A stretch of 64,000 nt of DNA from Gammaproteobacteria bacterium (GCA_029862165.1 JAOTXU010000003.1:1-64000); one strand, 5' to 3'. Shown: positions 51,143 to 62,400, counted from the stretch's first letter. A program made the numbers and translations. Notes: generated by a model from the sequence alone, not told the origin.

Positions 51143-52981
51143 CTAGGCGTCGGCAAGCTCGCGCACGGCGCGATAGGCCTGTGTGATGGCGGAGTTGGTG
51201 TTCGAGGCCGCCCCGGCATCAGAGTTGGCGATCGCAATACGTCCAAACGGTTGCCGGCCAATAACCCAGGGCTTGGTGTCGTCATTCGGCCAGTCCGGCT
51301 CCCACAGCAGGTCGGGGGAATAGGAATAGCCGTGCGCCCAACGATTGACGGTGATCGCACTGATATCGCGTTCGACATCGAAGCCCGCCGGGCCGAGGGC
51401 CTGGTCGAGCTGGTCACGCACGTGATGTTCGTAAGTCGAAAACGGCGTCGTCAGTAGCTGGCGGCGTCCCGCGCGCCACTGTGCCGGGCCTCGAATATCG
51501 GCAAAGTACGGCACATGGCACATGTGCAATACCATTGGTTCGTCGGGACTCGTTCCAAACTTGTACTTGCCCAGTGAAACCGGGTAGTCGAGCTCGACTT
51601 GTTTGTAGAAATCGTTGGTGTAGTAAACGAACGACACGCCGAGATCGGCGAATGCCCGCCAGTTTTTTGCCATCACCTTGGTGTACACCAGCGGTACTTT
51701 GACGTTGTACTGCAGCCCTTCGACCTGTTTTTCCGGTAACTCCGGACACAGGTAGGGAATCGCCATGTTGTAGCAGGCCATCACGCACCGTCGTGCGCGT
51801 ACTGTGTGGACATGGCCGTTGTGCACATAAGACACGTCTACTCGGCGCTGGTTGCGTGTGTGTACTGCGTTAACCACCGTACTGTTTAGCCGAATCTTAA
51901 CGTCAGCATTTTTCTGATCGAGCAACGAGTAGTCGATGCGTGACGTGACGACATCCTCCATTGTGCTACCGGGTACCGCCTGTGGCAGCAAGGCACGCAC
52001 CAACAAACGGGCTACCGACGCGTTGCCATCAGGAAAATGAAAAATATACGGCTCGTTACCACGATGACCGACTCGCGGCATGGTATGCGTGAGCCCAGGC
52101 ATACCGCCGCCGTCATCGTAGCCTTGCACCAGGATCGCCGGAATCTCATCGGTGCCGACACACCAAAAGCTGATACCCCAGCGCCGGTACATTTCCAGCA
52201 CCTGCTGGTCGACTTTCGCATAATCCTTGAGAAAATCGTGATAGCTCAGTTTACTCAGCAGCTCGTGTTTTTGTGCTCGCGTCAGTCCCGCCAGGTAGTC
52301 GCGTTTTTCGGTAAAAACACGCACGAGGTCTGCTTTCGCCTTGTCGGTCATCGGCGTCTTTGCCGCAAAGTCTCGCCACGGGATCGCGCCGTAACCAGTC
52401 GCCATTTTGTGCGCGCCAAACGTAGCTTCATCGTAGACGATCGCTTTGCTTAACCCCTCATAGAGCTCCTGATCGAAATATTGATAGAAGCGCTCGACGT
52501 CGATGCCAATATCGACCAATAACTGACGCGCCGCATCCGTGTACGACGACGGCGTGTCGATGGATTCGGTCCCGCCATAGCCAATGCGGATATCACCGTT
52601 GACCGAAAACTCGTTGCGTCGCGCGTGACCGCCAAAATCGTCGTGATTGTCCAGCAGCAGAATGCGGGCGCGAGGGTTTTGCTGGCGGTAAAAATGGGCG
52701 CTCGCCAAACCGCTTATGCCGGCGCCGACGATAACGAGATCGACCTTTTCTTCCGGTTTGCCGCGTTGCCAGCTTTGGCCGGCGACCCGGGCGTGCATGG
52801 TTTCCCAAGTGCCGTCACGGCTGCCACGCAGACCGGTCAATGCCGGTGGATAGTAATTTGAACCCAGCGCGAAATGCGGTTCTTCGCTACCGAACAACGT
52901 CGTCCACGGCGACACCAGCGAGGCACCGATAGCCACCTGCGTGCCATTGAGAAAGTCACGGCGTGTGATCCCGTTGCGCAT
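51143..52981 (-). CDS. Tat-exported FAD oxidoreductase, spermidine-dehydrogenase-like
   Basis: The 612-residue protein starts with a twin-arginine signal, GITRRDFLNGTQVAIGASL. A Rossmann-type FAD motif follows at about residues 80-100 (VIVGAGISGLASAHFY), with LLDNHDDFGGHARR and the C-terminal RIAIANSDAGAAS, as in the flavin amine oxidase group. The layout and length match the spermidine dehydrogenase-like family (SpdH). Such periplasmic enzymes oxidise polyamines. The substrate is not proven. It is convergent with the adenosine deaminase gene. Confidence 0.8.
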   Translation of the reverse strand: MRNGITRRDFLNGTQVAIGASLVSPWTTLFGSEEPHFALGSNYYPPALTGLRGSRDGTWETMHARVAGQSWQRGKPEEKVDLVIVGAGISGLASAHFYRQQNPRARILLLDNHDDFGGHARRNEFSVNGDIRIGYGGTESIDTPSSYTDAARQLLVDIGIDVERFYQYFDQELYEGLSKAIVYDEATFGAHKMATGYGAIPWRDFAAKTPMTDKAKADLVRVFTEKRDYLAGLTRAQKHELLSKLSYHDFLKDYAKVDQQVLEMYRRWGISFWCVGTDEIPAILVQGYDDGGGMPGLTHTMPRVGHRGNEPYIFHFPDGNASVARLLVRALLPQAVPGSTMEDVVTSRIDYSLLDQKNADVKIRLNSTVVNAVHTRNQRRVDVSYVHNGHVHTVRARRCVMACYNMAIPYLCPELPEKQVEGLQYNVKVPLVYTKVMAKNWRAFADLGVSFVYYTNDFYKQVELDYPVSLGKYKFGTSPDEPMVLHMCHVPYFADIRGPAQWRAGRRQLLTTPFSTYEHHVRDQLDQALGPAGFDVERDISAITVNRWAHGYSYSPDLLWEPDWPNDDTKPWVIGRQPFGRIAIANSDAGAASNTNSAITQAYRAVRELADA

Positions 52982-53094
52982 AGAGGGAGTTTACCCGCCA
53001 CGCGGACTAATTGCTCTATGAGGCAAACCGACTTTCGGACCGGCAGCCAAAAAATAGTAAACTAAGCACTGATCCGCCCCCGAAAGGAAAGCTC

Positions 53095-54195
53095 ATGTAT
53101 CGACTGACGGCAATAATTGTTGTATGGGGCCTGTCGCCCTTCGCTGTGGCACAGGCTGACTCGCATCCTTTTGTCAGCACTCCGGTTGCCGAGTTCAATG
53201 AACCGTGGGCAATGACATTCCTGCCGGACGGGCGCCTGTTGGTAACGGAAAAACGGGGTCAGCTACTGGTTGTGACGCAGGATGGTGAAAAGTCGTCGGC
53301 GATAGAGGAAGTACCCAACGTAGATTATCGCGGCCAGGGTGGCTTCGGTGACGTAGTTCTTCACCCGGACTACGAGGACAACGGGTTGGTTTACCTCAGC
53401 TATGCCGAAGCCGGCGTCGGCAAGACCCGCGGCGCGGCGGTGGCGCGCGGCAAGCTGGAGATGAAAGAAGATCGCGGGCGGCTCGACAATGTCAAAGTGG
53501 TCTGGCGCCAGATTCCCAAAGTAACCGACGACGGCCATTATGGTCACCGCATTGCATTTGATAATGACGGTTATCTGTTTATTTCGTCCGGCGAACGGCA
53601 GAAGTTCGATCCTGCGCAGGACATGACCGGCAATCTGGGTAAAATTGTGCGTCTTCATGATGACGGTACGGTACCCGACGATAATCCGTTCGCCGATCGT
53701 GGTGACGTAACCGCGCAAATCTGGTCGCTCGGCCATCGCAACCCGCTGGGCTTGGCTTTTGATAAGAAGGGGCGCTTGTGGAACAGCGAAATGGGCCCGC
53801 TGCATGGCGATGAACTGAACTTGATTGTCCGCGGCGCCAATTACGGCTACCCAATCGTCTCCAACGGTGATCATTACAGTGGCGAACCCATCCCCGATCA
53901 CGATACCCGACCTGAGTTCGAGGCGCCGAAAGTCTGGTGGACACCAACCATCGCGCCCGCCGGGCTGATGTTCTATTCCGGCGAGCTTTTTCCCGATTGG
54001 CGTGGTTCGGCGTTTATCGGCGGGCTGAGATCTGAGGCCCTGATCCGAATTGAGATTGAAGGTGACAACGCCCGCGAGGCCGAGCGTTTTGACATGGGCA
54101 AGCGTATTCGCGAGGTCGAGCAGGGTCCCGACGGCGCTTTATGGCTGCTCGAAGACCGCGACGGCGGGCGCCTTTTGAAACTGACACCGCGCTAG
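53095..54195 (+). CDS. PQQ-dependent aldose sugar dehydrogenase-like protein (YliI type)
   Basis: The 366-residue precursor has a signal peptide (ATG at 53095, AAAGGAAAG upstream) and is a six-bladed soluble quinoprotein propeller: [78 protein letters not shown] and [16 protein letters not shown]. It matches Asd/YliI-type aldose dehydrogenases that use PQQ and calcium. No PQQ biosynthesis gene is in the window. It is probably periplasmic. Confidence 0.85.
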   Translation: MYRLTAIIVVWGLSPFAVAQADSHPFVSTPVAEFNEPWAMTFLPDGRLLVTEKRGQLLVVTQDGEKSSAIEEVPNVDYRGQGGFGDVVLHPDYEDNGLVYLSYAEAGVGKTRGAAVARGKLEMKEDRGRLDNVKVVWRQIPKVTDDGHYGHRIAFDNDGYLFISSGERQKFDPAQDMTGNLGKIVRLHDDGTVPDDNPFADRGDVTAQIWSLGHRNPLGLAFDKKGRLWNSEMGPLHGDELNLIVRGANYGYPIVSNGDHYSGEPIPDHDTRPEFEAPKVWWTPTIAPAGLMFYSGELFPDWRGSAFIGGLRSEALIRIEIEGDNAREAERFDMGKRIREVEQGPDGALWLLEDRDGGRLLKLTPR

Positions 54196-54308
54196 CGTCC
54201 GGTTCAGGGAAGCACGGTTGATCTCTTTCGCAGACGGCGTTCATAGTCGTGCCATAGTCTGATACGCTGCCTCTGGTCTCCGGTGAGGAGCACTTTGCTC
54301 AAGTATTC

Positions 54309-56372
54309 ATGAGCCTTTTCTCTGAACTAAAACGCCGTAACGTATTCCGTGCCGCTATTGGGTATGTGGTCATGGGCTGGCTGGTTTTGCAGGTTGCCGA
54401 AACACTGAATCCAGTTTTGGAATTGCCACCCGTGGTGAGCAAAATTATCTTTTTGATTTTAGTGCTGGGATTCGTTCCGGTGCTATTGTTTTCGTGGGCC
54501 TATGAGCTGACTCCTCAGGGTATTAAGAAGGAGTCCGAGGTGGATCGGGCCGGCGCTATTTCGTCCGACACTGCCAAGAAACTCGACTTGATCACGCTGG
54601 TCGCGGTCGTTGGCGTGATCGGTTTAGTGGCGATCGACCGGTTTTTCCCAAAGGAAATCGCTGACAAATCCCAGGCGGTCACCGAAACGAAGCTCGAGCC
54701 AATTCCTGCAAGACTCGGCGATCAATCCATCGCCGTGCTGCCGTTTGCCAATCGCAGCAAACTCGATGACGATATGTTCTTCACCGATGGTATCCATGAT
54801 GACCTGCTGACGCAGTTGGCCAAGTTCAGAGATCTGAAGGTGATATCGCGCACGTCCGTTATGGAATACCGTGGCACGGAAAAAAAGATTCCAGATATTG
54901 GCGGTGAACTTGGTGTTGCCAACGTGCTCGAAGGCGGTGTGCAACGCGCCGGGCCGAAGGTTCGAATAAACGCGCAACTGATTGATGCCGCCACTGATGA
55001 GCATCTTTGGGCTGAAACATACGAACGTGAAATGACAATTGACAACCTGTTCGATATCCAATCGGACATCACGCGTCGGATTGTCGCGGAAGTAAAGGGG
55101 CAACTATCGCCGGAGGAACAAAAGGCGTTGGCCAGCGCGCCGACGCAAAGCGTCGAAGCCTACGAAAACTATCTTCGGGCGCGGCAATTACTTACCGGTT
55201 CGGGTTACAACGTCCAGAAATACAAGGCAGCGCAGCCCTATGTCGAAGACGCTCTGCGTATTGACGCAGACTTTGCGCAGGCTCATTTACTGTTGGCTGA
55301 GATTCATGGTGCGATCTATTGGATTGAAGACGAGACGCCAGAACGGCAAAACGCCGCTAGCGCCGCGCTCGAGCGGGCGAGAACGTTGCTTGACCCCGAT
55401 TCACCTGAACTGTTAGCCGCCCTGGGTGAGTATCGTTATCGCTTCGAACAAGATTACGAGGCTGCCCTGCGTGCACAGCTGAAAGCCCATGCAGCGATGC
55501 CAGGGAACACCGAGATACTGAAACAGATTGGTCTAACCCGCCGGCGACTGGGACTCTGGGATGAGGCGGCGACCAGTTTGCTGCAAGGCATGGAACTGAA
55601 TCCGGGTGACGTGGACCTGGTATCCATAGCTGTCGATACGCTGGCAATGATGCAACGCTGGTCACAGCTGAGCGAAGTTTTGTCCTCGGCCCGTTTGCGG
55701 TTCGCCGATAACACAGATCTCGCGATCAACGAGGCAATGTTGCCACTGTGGTCCGAGGGTGATGTAAAGACTGCCCGTGTACGCTATGACAGCGTTCGAC
55801 CCAATTTCGGTCCCGAATATGTTTATGCGACGCTTGATTTGCCTTGGTACGAGCGCAATTTTTCCGCTGCTGTTGAGGTTTGGGATCGGCCGGAGGTGGT
55901 TGAGTTGTCGGCAGCCATTGGCTGGACAGGCTATCGGGAGCTGAATCTCGCAATGGCCTATCAGCACCTTGGCCAGCACGAAACGGCCGATAAGTTTTTG
56001 CGTGAGGCCGTTCAGCGCCTGGCCGATATTGACCGAAGCCATCAGAGAGTCACGGTGGCGAGTCAACTGGCGACGCTGGCAATTGCGTTGGCACTGCAGG
56101 ACGAGCACAAACGAGCGATTGAAATCGCGCAGGAAGCGGTCGAGCTGCACTCGCTCGAAAACGACAAAGTCGACGGAACAAACCCAATGAAGTGGTTAAG
56201 CTATGTTCTTGCTCTGGCTGGGGAATACGACCGGTCTCTGGATTTGATTGCACAACTGATAGATCAGCCAAGTGGCTTTCGACGTTGGGAGTTGTATCTA
56301 CACCCACGGTGGGACTTTTTCCGCAATGACGAACGCTTCAATGCGTTGATTCGTCCAAACAATATCGAATAG
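54309..56372 (+). CDS. Membrane-anchored TolB/FlgO-like and TPR protein
   Basis: The 687-residue protein begins MSFSELKRRNVFRAAIGYVV in outline (first residues MSLFSELKRR) and has three membrane helices in the first 110 residues. The TolB/FlgO-like domain shows SIAVLPFANRSKLDDDMFF, GIHDDLLTQLAK and VLEGGVQRAGPKVRINAQL. About ten TPR-like repeats follow, ending WELYLHPRWDFFRND. It is the third complete member of this family in the window and the closest match to the N-terminus found on the amidohydrolase at 38772. Its function is unknown. Confidence 0.82.
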   Translation: MSLFSELKRRNVFRAAIGYVVMGWLVLQVAETLNPVLELPPVVSKIIFLILVLGFVPVLLFSWAYELTPQGIKKESEVDRAGAISSDTAKKLDLITLVAVVGVIGLVAIDRFFPKEIADKSQAVTETKLEPIPARLGDQSIAVLPFANRSKLDDDMFFTDGIHDDLLTQLAKFRDLKVISRTSVMEYRGTEKKIPDIGGELGVANVLEGGVQRAGPKVRINAQLIDAATDEHLWAETYEREMTIDNLFDIQSDITRRIVAEVKGQLSPEEQKALASAPTQSVEAYENYLRARQLLTGSGYNVQKYKAAQPYVEDALRIDADFAQAHLLLAEIHGAIYWIEDETPERQNAASAALERARTLLDPDSPELLAALGEYRYRFEQDYEAALRAQLKAHAAMPGNTEILKQIGLTRRRLGLWDEAATSLLQGMELNPGDVDLVSIAVDTLAMMQRWSQLSEVLSSARLRFADNTDLAINEAMLPLWSEGDVKTARVRYDSVRPNFGPEYVYATLDLPWYERNFSAAVEVWDRPEVVELSAAIGWTGYRELNLAMAYQHLGQHETADKFLREAVQRLADIDRSHQRVTVASQLATLAIALALQDEHKRAIEIAQEAVELHSLENDKVDGTNPMKWLSYVLALAGEYDRSLDLIAQLIDQPSGFRRWELYLHPRWDFFRNDERFNALIRPNNIE

Positions 56373-56437
56373 TCATCATGCATTCGCGGCCGGCTGGAGA
56401 CGGGCCGCCAGCTTCGGCACCATCTTCGCGTCCCGTA

Positions 56438-58369
56438 CTATCGCTTCTTGAATTTGAGCACAAAGTCCGGGTTGCCGTAGTGGATGAAGTCGGCCCAATC
56501 CAGGCTCTTCGCCTGATGACGCACCGCCTGGCGCCCGTTGGAAACAGCGGTTCCGATTGATTCGCCTTGGAGCAGGGCGCCATAGAACTCCTTCATAAAG
56601 AAGGGCGCCGCCTCATCCCCAACCCACCAGTGGGTACCGACGTAATTGGCCACACCGCCCCGCAGGAAGGCTTCGGCCAAACCGATATTACGTTCCGTCG
56701 CGGTGGCCGCTTTCTGTGTGAGTCCGCCCACTCTCCCTGATTGACACGAGTTGAAGAAAACCAGCGCCGGGAGATTCTTCATCTCGCGCAAGTCGTTGCC
56801 CGACAAAATGTTCTTCCCGCTACACAGGATCCCCGACCAACTTGCGTCAGTCGGGTCGAAATTCGTGTGCCCGGCGTAGTGCAGCACGTCGTACTGTCCC
56901 GATTCCAGTTCTGCCTTCACTTTTTTCTTGGTCGCCTGGCTCCGCTTCAATGTGGTGAGCTTTACACCGGGGAGCTGCCTGGCCACACTTTCGATCAACT
57001 TGCCTTCCTCGTCGGCACCTTCGAGGTCCCGGGTCGGGTTGACGATTAACAAGACGTCCAGCGTATCGCCAAGCCGACGCTCTTCAAGCCAGTTCGTCAT
57101 CGGCATGTCGTTGGTGAAGTACTGGCGGCTCATGCCCCCGTCGGCGGCCGGAAACCACCTGTTGATGCACAAGGTTTCCCAGGGAACGCGGGACATTCCG
57201 ACATCGTGGGTAACAACGATGCGACGATCCTTCGCCATCTTCTTTAGCGCGGTTCTTATGTCGGTCGGTACGAGCTTTTTGCCCATCCAGTCGCCATATT
57301 CCTGCAGCGCATCCTCAAAACCTCTGCCCTTCCTGCCATACGCTCTACCCCGCTTGGGCCGAAGCGTGTTGTAAATAAACCCCTTCTCCTTGTCATCATC
57401 CGCCTTATTCACATAGGTGACGATTTCTTCGAAGCTCTTAATACTGACTGACTTGTCCCTGGTGAGACCCGTCGCCGTGGATACCGTGGGGAGAAGGGAC
57501 AAGCGGAGCGTTATCGAGCGCTCGCTTCTGCCGCGCTCTTGGGTAGCCTGCAGTACGACAGGTCTCGGCCCGGTCTTAGCTTCCTTGCGCAGCGGCTCGG
57601 GCAGCGTGATCCTGTCTAGTGTCATCTCGACGACATCTTCGCGCTTCTTGTAAAACCGGACCAGGGCTGCCTCGATCTCGTCACAGCGATCCGCATTTGT
57701 ATCGCAAATCGTGATCGCGCGTAGGGGATTACGTAGGGGGTTGCTCTTGCGCGAGTTCCGCACGCCTTGAAAAAAACCCTCCACGACATGACCCAACACC
57801 GCATCGAAGGCTTTCCTTTTGGCGGCGGCACTTTTTTTCTCCGAGGTGATCCGGGTCGCTCCGAACAAAATAATCGCGAAGTCGTCCACCCTGGCACGAA
57901 CCAACGTTCGCGCCACATTCTCGGCGACCTTTTCCGACACCGCTGGCGTGAACTTCGCAAAGTCTCCCATTCCGGCGAAGATCACGAGGTCGGCGCGAAT
58001 TTCATGGCGCGCGGCGGGAAGGATGAAAATTTCGCCCACCCGACCCAGAAACATGTGACGATCGAGAATCTCGGTGATCGCCCCGTCCATTCGCTGGTCG
58101 ATCGCTTGCGCTGCCCCCGAAAGTCTCTTGACGCCTTGATAAAATCCCAATACCACAGCGCGAGTGTCGACCTCCGTGATGCTGCCGTGTGCCAGCCGTA
58201 GATCGACACGCGGCCTGGCAGGGGTCGCAAAGGGATTCTGGGACGATGCCGAGCGCTTCGCTGGCGTCGGCTTCGCCTTTCGCTTCGTGGGTTTTTGCTT
58301 TGCGCTGCGCCGTGGCTTTGCAGTGCCTCGTGTTTTTGTCGCTTTGCCAGCCCGCTTTTTCACCACCAT
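56438..58369 (-). CDS. CHAT-domain (caspase-like) protein with M17-N-like domain
   Basis: The 643-residue protein starts with a lysine-rich low-complexity tail (residues 1-45). Residues about 55-250 resemble the N-terminal domain of M17 leucine aminopeptidases (VDTRAVVLGFYQGVKRLSGA, GRVGEIFILPA, VARTLVRARVDDFAIILFGA). The C-terminal part is a CHAT protease: VTHDVGMSRVPWETLC, the dyad His501 in HYAGH and Cys542 in FFNSCQSGR, and GTHWWVGDEAAPFFMKEFY. Known CHAT proteins are caspase-like, sometimes in defence or cell-death roles. No partner effector gene lies beside it. AAGGGGGCG precedes the ATG. Confidence 0.85.
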   Translation of the reverse strand: MVVKKRAGKATKTRGTAKPRRSAKQKPTKRKAKPTPAKRSASSQNPFATPARPRVDLRLAHGSITEVDTRAVVLGFYQGVKRLSGAAQAIDQRMDGAITEILDRHMFLGRVGEIFILPAARHEIRADLVIFAGMGDFAKFTPAVSEKVAENVARTLVRARVDDFAIILFGATRITSEKKSAAAKRKAFDAVLGHVVEGFFQGVRNSRKSNPLRNPLRAITICDTNADRCDEIEAALVRFYKKREDVVEMTLDRITLPEPLRKEAKTGPRPVVLQATQERGRSERSITLRLSLLPTVSTATGLTRDKSVSIKSFEEIVTYVNKADDDKEKGFIYNTLRPKRGRAYGRKGRGFEDALQEYGDWMGKKLVPTDIRTALKKMAKDRRIVVTHDVGMSRVPWETLCINRWFPAADGGMSRQYFTNDMPMTNWLEERRLGDTLDVLLIVNPTRDLEGADEEGKLIESVARQLPGVKLTTLKRSQATKKKVKAELESGQYDVLHYAGHTNFDPTDASWSGILCSGKNILSGNDLREMKNLPALVFFNSCQSGRVGGLTQKAATATERNIGLAEAFLRGGVANYVGTHWWVGDEAAPFFMKEFYGALLQGESIGTAVSNGRQAVRHQAKSLDWADFIHYGNPDFVLKFKKR

Positions 58370-58713
58370 GACACGCCCCCTTCAGATTTCGGCAACGGCG
58401 TGGCCCGAGGGGCACGCTGCTATTCATTCAGTGTAGTTGATTAGCGGGATGCAAGGCGCCGTAACAGGAGCGCCGCGACGACATTGGGCGCGCAATGTCG
58501 TTGGTTCTATTCAGTCGGGTAAACGAGCGAACGGGGTCGCAGCAAACAGTGGCAATCGCGGCTGGAAGCCGCTCCTACGGAACATCCGGAAAAAACTGAC
58601 GTTGTTGCGAAGAGCGCGGAATATCCGCAAGAAAACCAAGGTGCCATGGAAAAGGGCCAAAAACCGCAACGATTAATTGTCCGCTGGCTGCAAATCGCTA
58701 ATAATCCCTTCAC
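58370..58713. other. Intergenic region with hairpins and a REP-like palindrome
   Basis: The gap between the CHAT gene (minus) and the DUF3667 gene (plus) holds three structured spots: a loose GGCGC/GCGCC pair at about 58455-58474, a nine-pair hairpin ACGACATTG/CAATGTCGT with a six-base loop (58478-58501) about 110 bp upstream of the CHAT start, and the REP-like element at 58556-58580. No gene was found. Confidence 0.5.
58556..58580. repeat. REP-like palindrome
   Basis: The bases TCGCGGCTGGAAGCCGCTCC with the following TACGG match the widespread gammaproteobacterial REP-type palindrome in which CGGCT and AGCCG form a stem around GGA. It is a single copy here, with no transposase of the REP-associated type nearby. 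Confidence 0.55.
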
Positions 58714-59415
58714 ATGAACCGGTGTAAAAACTGCGCTACGCAAATGGACGCGAATTTTTGTCCGCAATGCGGACAAGAAGATGTTGAGCTCCAGCGCCCA
58801 CTTTTCGAACTGCTCGGGGAAGTGCTCCGTGAAACGTTCGACATCGATGGTCGCGCTGCTCGCACGATCTGGACGATGTTTTCCCAGCCGGGCGTGCTGA
58901 CGGCGAGGTTTCTTGCTGGCCATCGCAAGGAATACATGTCGCCGGTGCGGCTATATCTGGTCGTTAGCGTGTTATTTTTTCTCGTTGTGGCCTGGGTCGT
59001 GCGGCAAGGCATCCTGTTCGACGTTGGCGCAGACGCTGCAGGCGAGATCCGCGTGCTTGCCGAGGACCTGCCAACCTTGATGTTTATTTTTCTGCCCGTC
59101 TTTGCGTTGCTATTGAAGGTCGCGTTCCGGCAGCGTTTCTATTTTGACCACCTGATTCATGCTCTGCATCTCCACACCGCTGCGTATGTTGCACTTGCGT
59201 TGTTGTTGCCCCTGGAACGAGCCGCGAACCAGCACTGGTTGCTGCTAATTGTCCAGTTAGCCTTGTTCGCCTACCTTGCCGGCCATTTGGCTATTTCTTT
59301 CAGGCGGGTCTATGGTGCGACATGGGTTGCCACGGCGATCAAGGTTACGGCAATTCTTTTCGGCTACACAGCGATACTTGCGACCTCACTTGAATTTGCG
59401 GGTAGTCTGAAGTAA
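58714..59415 (+). CDS. DUF3667 family membrane protein with zinc ribbon
   Basis: The 233-residue protein begins with a four-cysteine zinc-ribbon (Cys4, Cys7, Cys16, Cys19) and then a segment typical of DUF3667 (DIDGRAARTIWTMFSQPG, RFLAGHRKEYMSPVRLYLV). Five or six membrane helices fill the rest, with FDHLIHALHLHTAAY between them. The family's function is unknown. No ribosome-binding site is obvious before the ATG. It stands alone between the CHAT gene and the convergent giant OmpA-type gene. Confidence 0.8.
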   Translation: MNRCKNCATQMDANFCPQCGQEDVELQRPLFELLGEVLRETFDIDGRAARTIWTMFSQPGVLTARFLAGHRKEYMSPVRLYLVVSVLFFLVVAWVVRQGILFDVGADAAGEIRVLAEDLPTLMFIFLPVFALLLKVAFRQRFYFDHLIHALHLHTAAYVALALLLPLERAANQHWLLLIVQLALFAYLAGHLAISFRRVYGATWVATAIKVTAILFGYTAILATSLEFAGSLK

Positions 59416-59457
59416 TTGCAGTCGAACCACAATAACGTTTGTGGACAGACCAGCGGG

Positions 59458-62400
59458 TCAGCGTCTGATAAAATGCAACTCAACCCGCCGGTTAGCCGCA
59501 CGGCCGGCGTCGGTTGCGTTGTCGGCGACCGGATCGCTCTGACCATAGCCGGTCGCACGGAGGATTGAACGACTGACACCGAGTTGCACCAGATAGGCCA
59601 GTACCTGATTTGCACGTTTATCCGATAATCGCCGATTGTAAGACGCACCGCCGACATTGTCCGTATAGCCGGCAACTTCCACCATTACGTCTGTACGACG
59701 CGCCAGTTCCGCTGCCACGCGTTGCAGTGCCTGCTCAGATTCGGGTGTCAGATTCTCGGACTTGTAGGCAAAACGCACCACCGGCAGTTCGACACGTGTG
59801 CCGGTCACTTTGCAGCCAAATGAATCGACAACGGTGCCGGGCGCCGTATCAGGGCAGGGGTCGTTGCTGTCCGGAACACCGTCACCATCGCTATCGCTTT
59901 GGCTGTCACTGCGACTATCACGAAGAGGTGCATCACTAATAAGACGCAGCACTACGCGCCGGTTTTCGGCGCGTCCTGCCTCGGTATCGTTACTGGCGAC
60001 AGGGTCGGCCTGACCGTAACCGGCAGAGCGCAGCTGGCTGCGATCCACGCCACGGGCGACCAGATACTCCAGCACCTGTTGCGCACGCTGCGCTGACAAG
60101 CCCCGGTTATATTTTTGCCCGCCAACATTGTCGGTGTAACCGGCAACCTCAACCATCAGGTCGGGTCTGGCGGACAGCATCGCGGCAGCGTCATTTAGTT
60201 TCATTACCGACTCGTCTGTCAGGCGATCAGATTTGTAGGCAAACCGCACGACCGGCAGGTCCGCATAGCCCTGGACCGGGCAACCATCCTGGTTGACAGT
60301 TGTGTTAGGCATTGTGCTCTGACAACGATCCAGCCAGTCGGCTACGCCATCGCCGTCTGTGTCGGGTTCACAGCCATACGCATCGACGGTCGCGCCCCGG
60401 CGCGTATTCGCGCAGCGATCCTGACTGTCGCTAACGCCGTCGGCGTCGCTGTCTGTCGCTCCATCGCGATCGATGTCGCGATCGATCGGTATCGGTTTCT
60501 TGGCTTTCCCCGGGGTGCTTTCTCTGTCGCCAAACGCCCAGCCGACCGACACACCGGCATACCAGGCATCACGGTCATACCAGTCCACATCGCCACGCAG
60601 AAACAACGGGTAATCGCTAAATTCGAATTCAACGCCGCCGCCGAGGGCGATCTGGATATCAGTCTGCTTTTCGAACGGCACGGGTCCGCCTTCCGCCTTG
60701 TTGGCAATCGCAGACAAACCGATTTTGGCAAACGGTGTCAGCATGTCATTAAAATGCCAGCGGTAGCCGGCCATTAACGAAGGTACTTTGTATGTGATCG
60801 CGGCGTTGGGGAAGGCCGCATCGATAACGGGGTTGCGATTGAGCAGTCCCGCCTCGCCCAGGTCAGCGTATTTGAATTCGCCAAACCAGTGCCGCGTGAA
60901 CTGTTTACCCACAAATAGCTGGAATCCGTCGGAGTGGTTCTCGCTTGGGTCGTGCAGAAAGTTTTGTGCTTCTTTGTCGGGTGAGACGTAGGAATAGCCG
61001 TAACCGAGACCGGCGTACAAACAGTCACCCCACCGGAAATCGTCTCCGAACGCCTGCGCCTGATCGTTGGCGTGCAATCCGCAGGCGTCGTTGGCCATTG
61101 CCGGTGGCGATATCAGCAACGGCAGTGTTGCAACCACGCCCATCATTACGATCGCGAAACCCGCATGGCGGCGGCGCAGCAGCAGCAGGCCGAGCAGTGG
61201 CATCAGTCCACCAAGACCCAAACTACCCGCGCCAAAGCCTTCGTGAGCAGTCTCGAGGCTCTCGCCGGTATCGAGATAATCCGGCAGCCCGTTGTTATTG
61301 AAATCATTGGTGCCCTCGAGAGCATCGTCGATCCCGTCACCGTCGCTATCCAGGTCTCGATAATCCGGTGTGCCGTCGCCATCGGTGTCGACGGGGTTAG
61401 CAGGATCTCCGGCCTCCACCTCATCCGGAATGCCGTCGTTGTCGCTATCGGTGTCCTGAAAATCCGGCAGACCGTCGCCATCGGTATCACCATCACCTTC
61501 GACGTCGTCTTCGATACCGTCCCCATCGGCATCGGTGGCCGTGCCAAACCCGTTGGACTGATCGATCACGTCGGCGATGCCATCACCATCGGTGTCTGTT
61601 ACGTCGTCGATCAGGCCGTCGCCGTCGAGGTCAAATGCCGCGGCCGGTGTGCCGAAGTTGTCGGGCACGCCATCGTCGTCGCTGTCCAGCTTACGCCAGT
61701 CACCGATAGTGTCGCCATTGGTATCGGTCGGATTCAGCAGCGTCCCCTGATTGTTCGCTGGGTCGTCGATCTCACCGTCGCTATTGGCATCGATACCCCC
61801 GGCCTCTGCAACATCGAGCAATCCATCGTTATCCGCGTCGAGATCCAGGTAATCCGGCGCACCATCGGTGTCGGTATTGGTTGGAGCAAGTGCGTCGTCG
61901 ACGCCATCGTTATTCGCGTCGGTACCAAAGGTCACATCGACGTCGTAGAGGTCGTTGATCTGATCGCCGTCGCTGTCGGCGAGTACGTCAACGTCGCTCT
62001 CTACAAAATCAGGGATACCGTCGTTGTCGGCATCGGGGTCGAGGAAATTCGCAACGCCGTCACCGTCAGTGTCCGCCGGAGTCAGGCTGTCGTCGACACC
62101 GTCTGCATTGACGTCCGCACCACCGGTCACGTCGACATCGTACGCATCGTCGATACCGTCGTTGTCGCTATCGGTACCGATTGCCAGATCATCTTCCAGT
62201 GTGTCGGGCAGTCCGTCATCGTCGCTGTCCGGATCGAGGAAGTCCGCAACACCGTCATTATCGGTGTCCCCAGCGCCCTCGACCGAGTCGGGGATACCGT
62301 CGTTGTCGGAATCAGACTCCAGATAGTCGGCGCGTCCATCGCCATCGCTGTCGGCGGGGTGCAACGGATCGGCCCCGGCTTCGATCGCGTCCAAAATACC

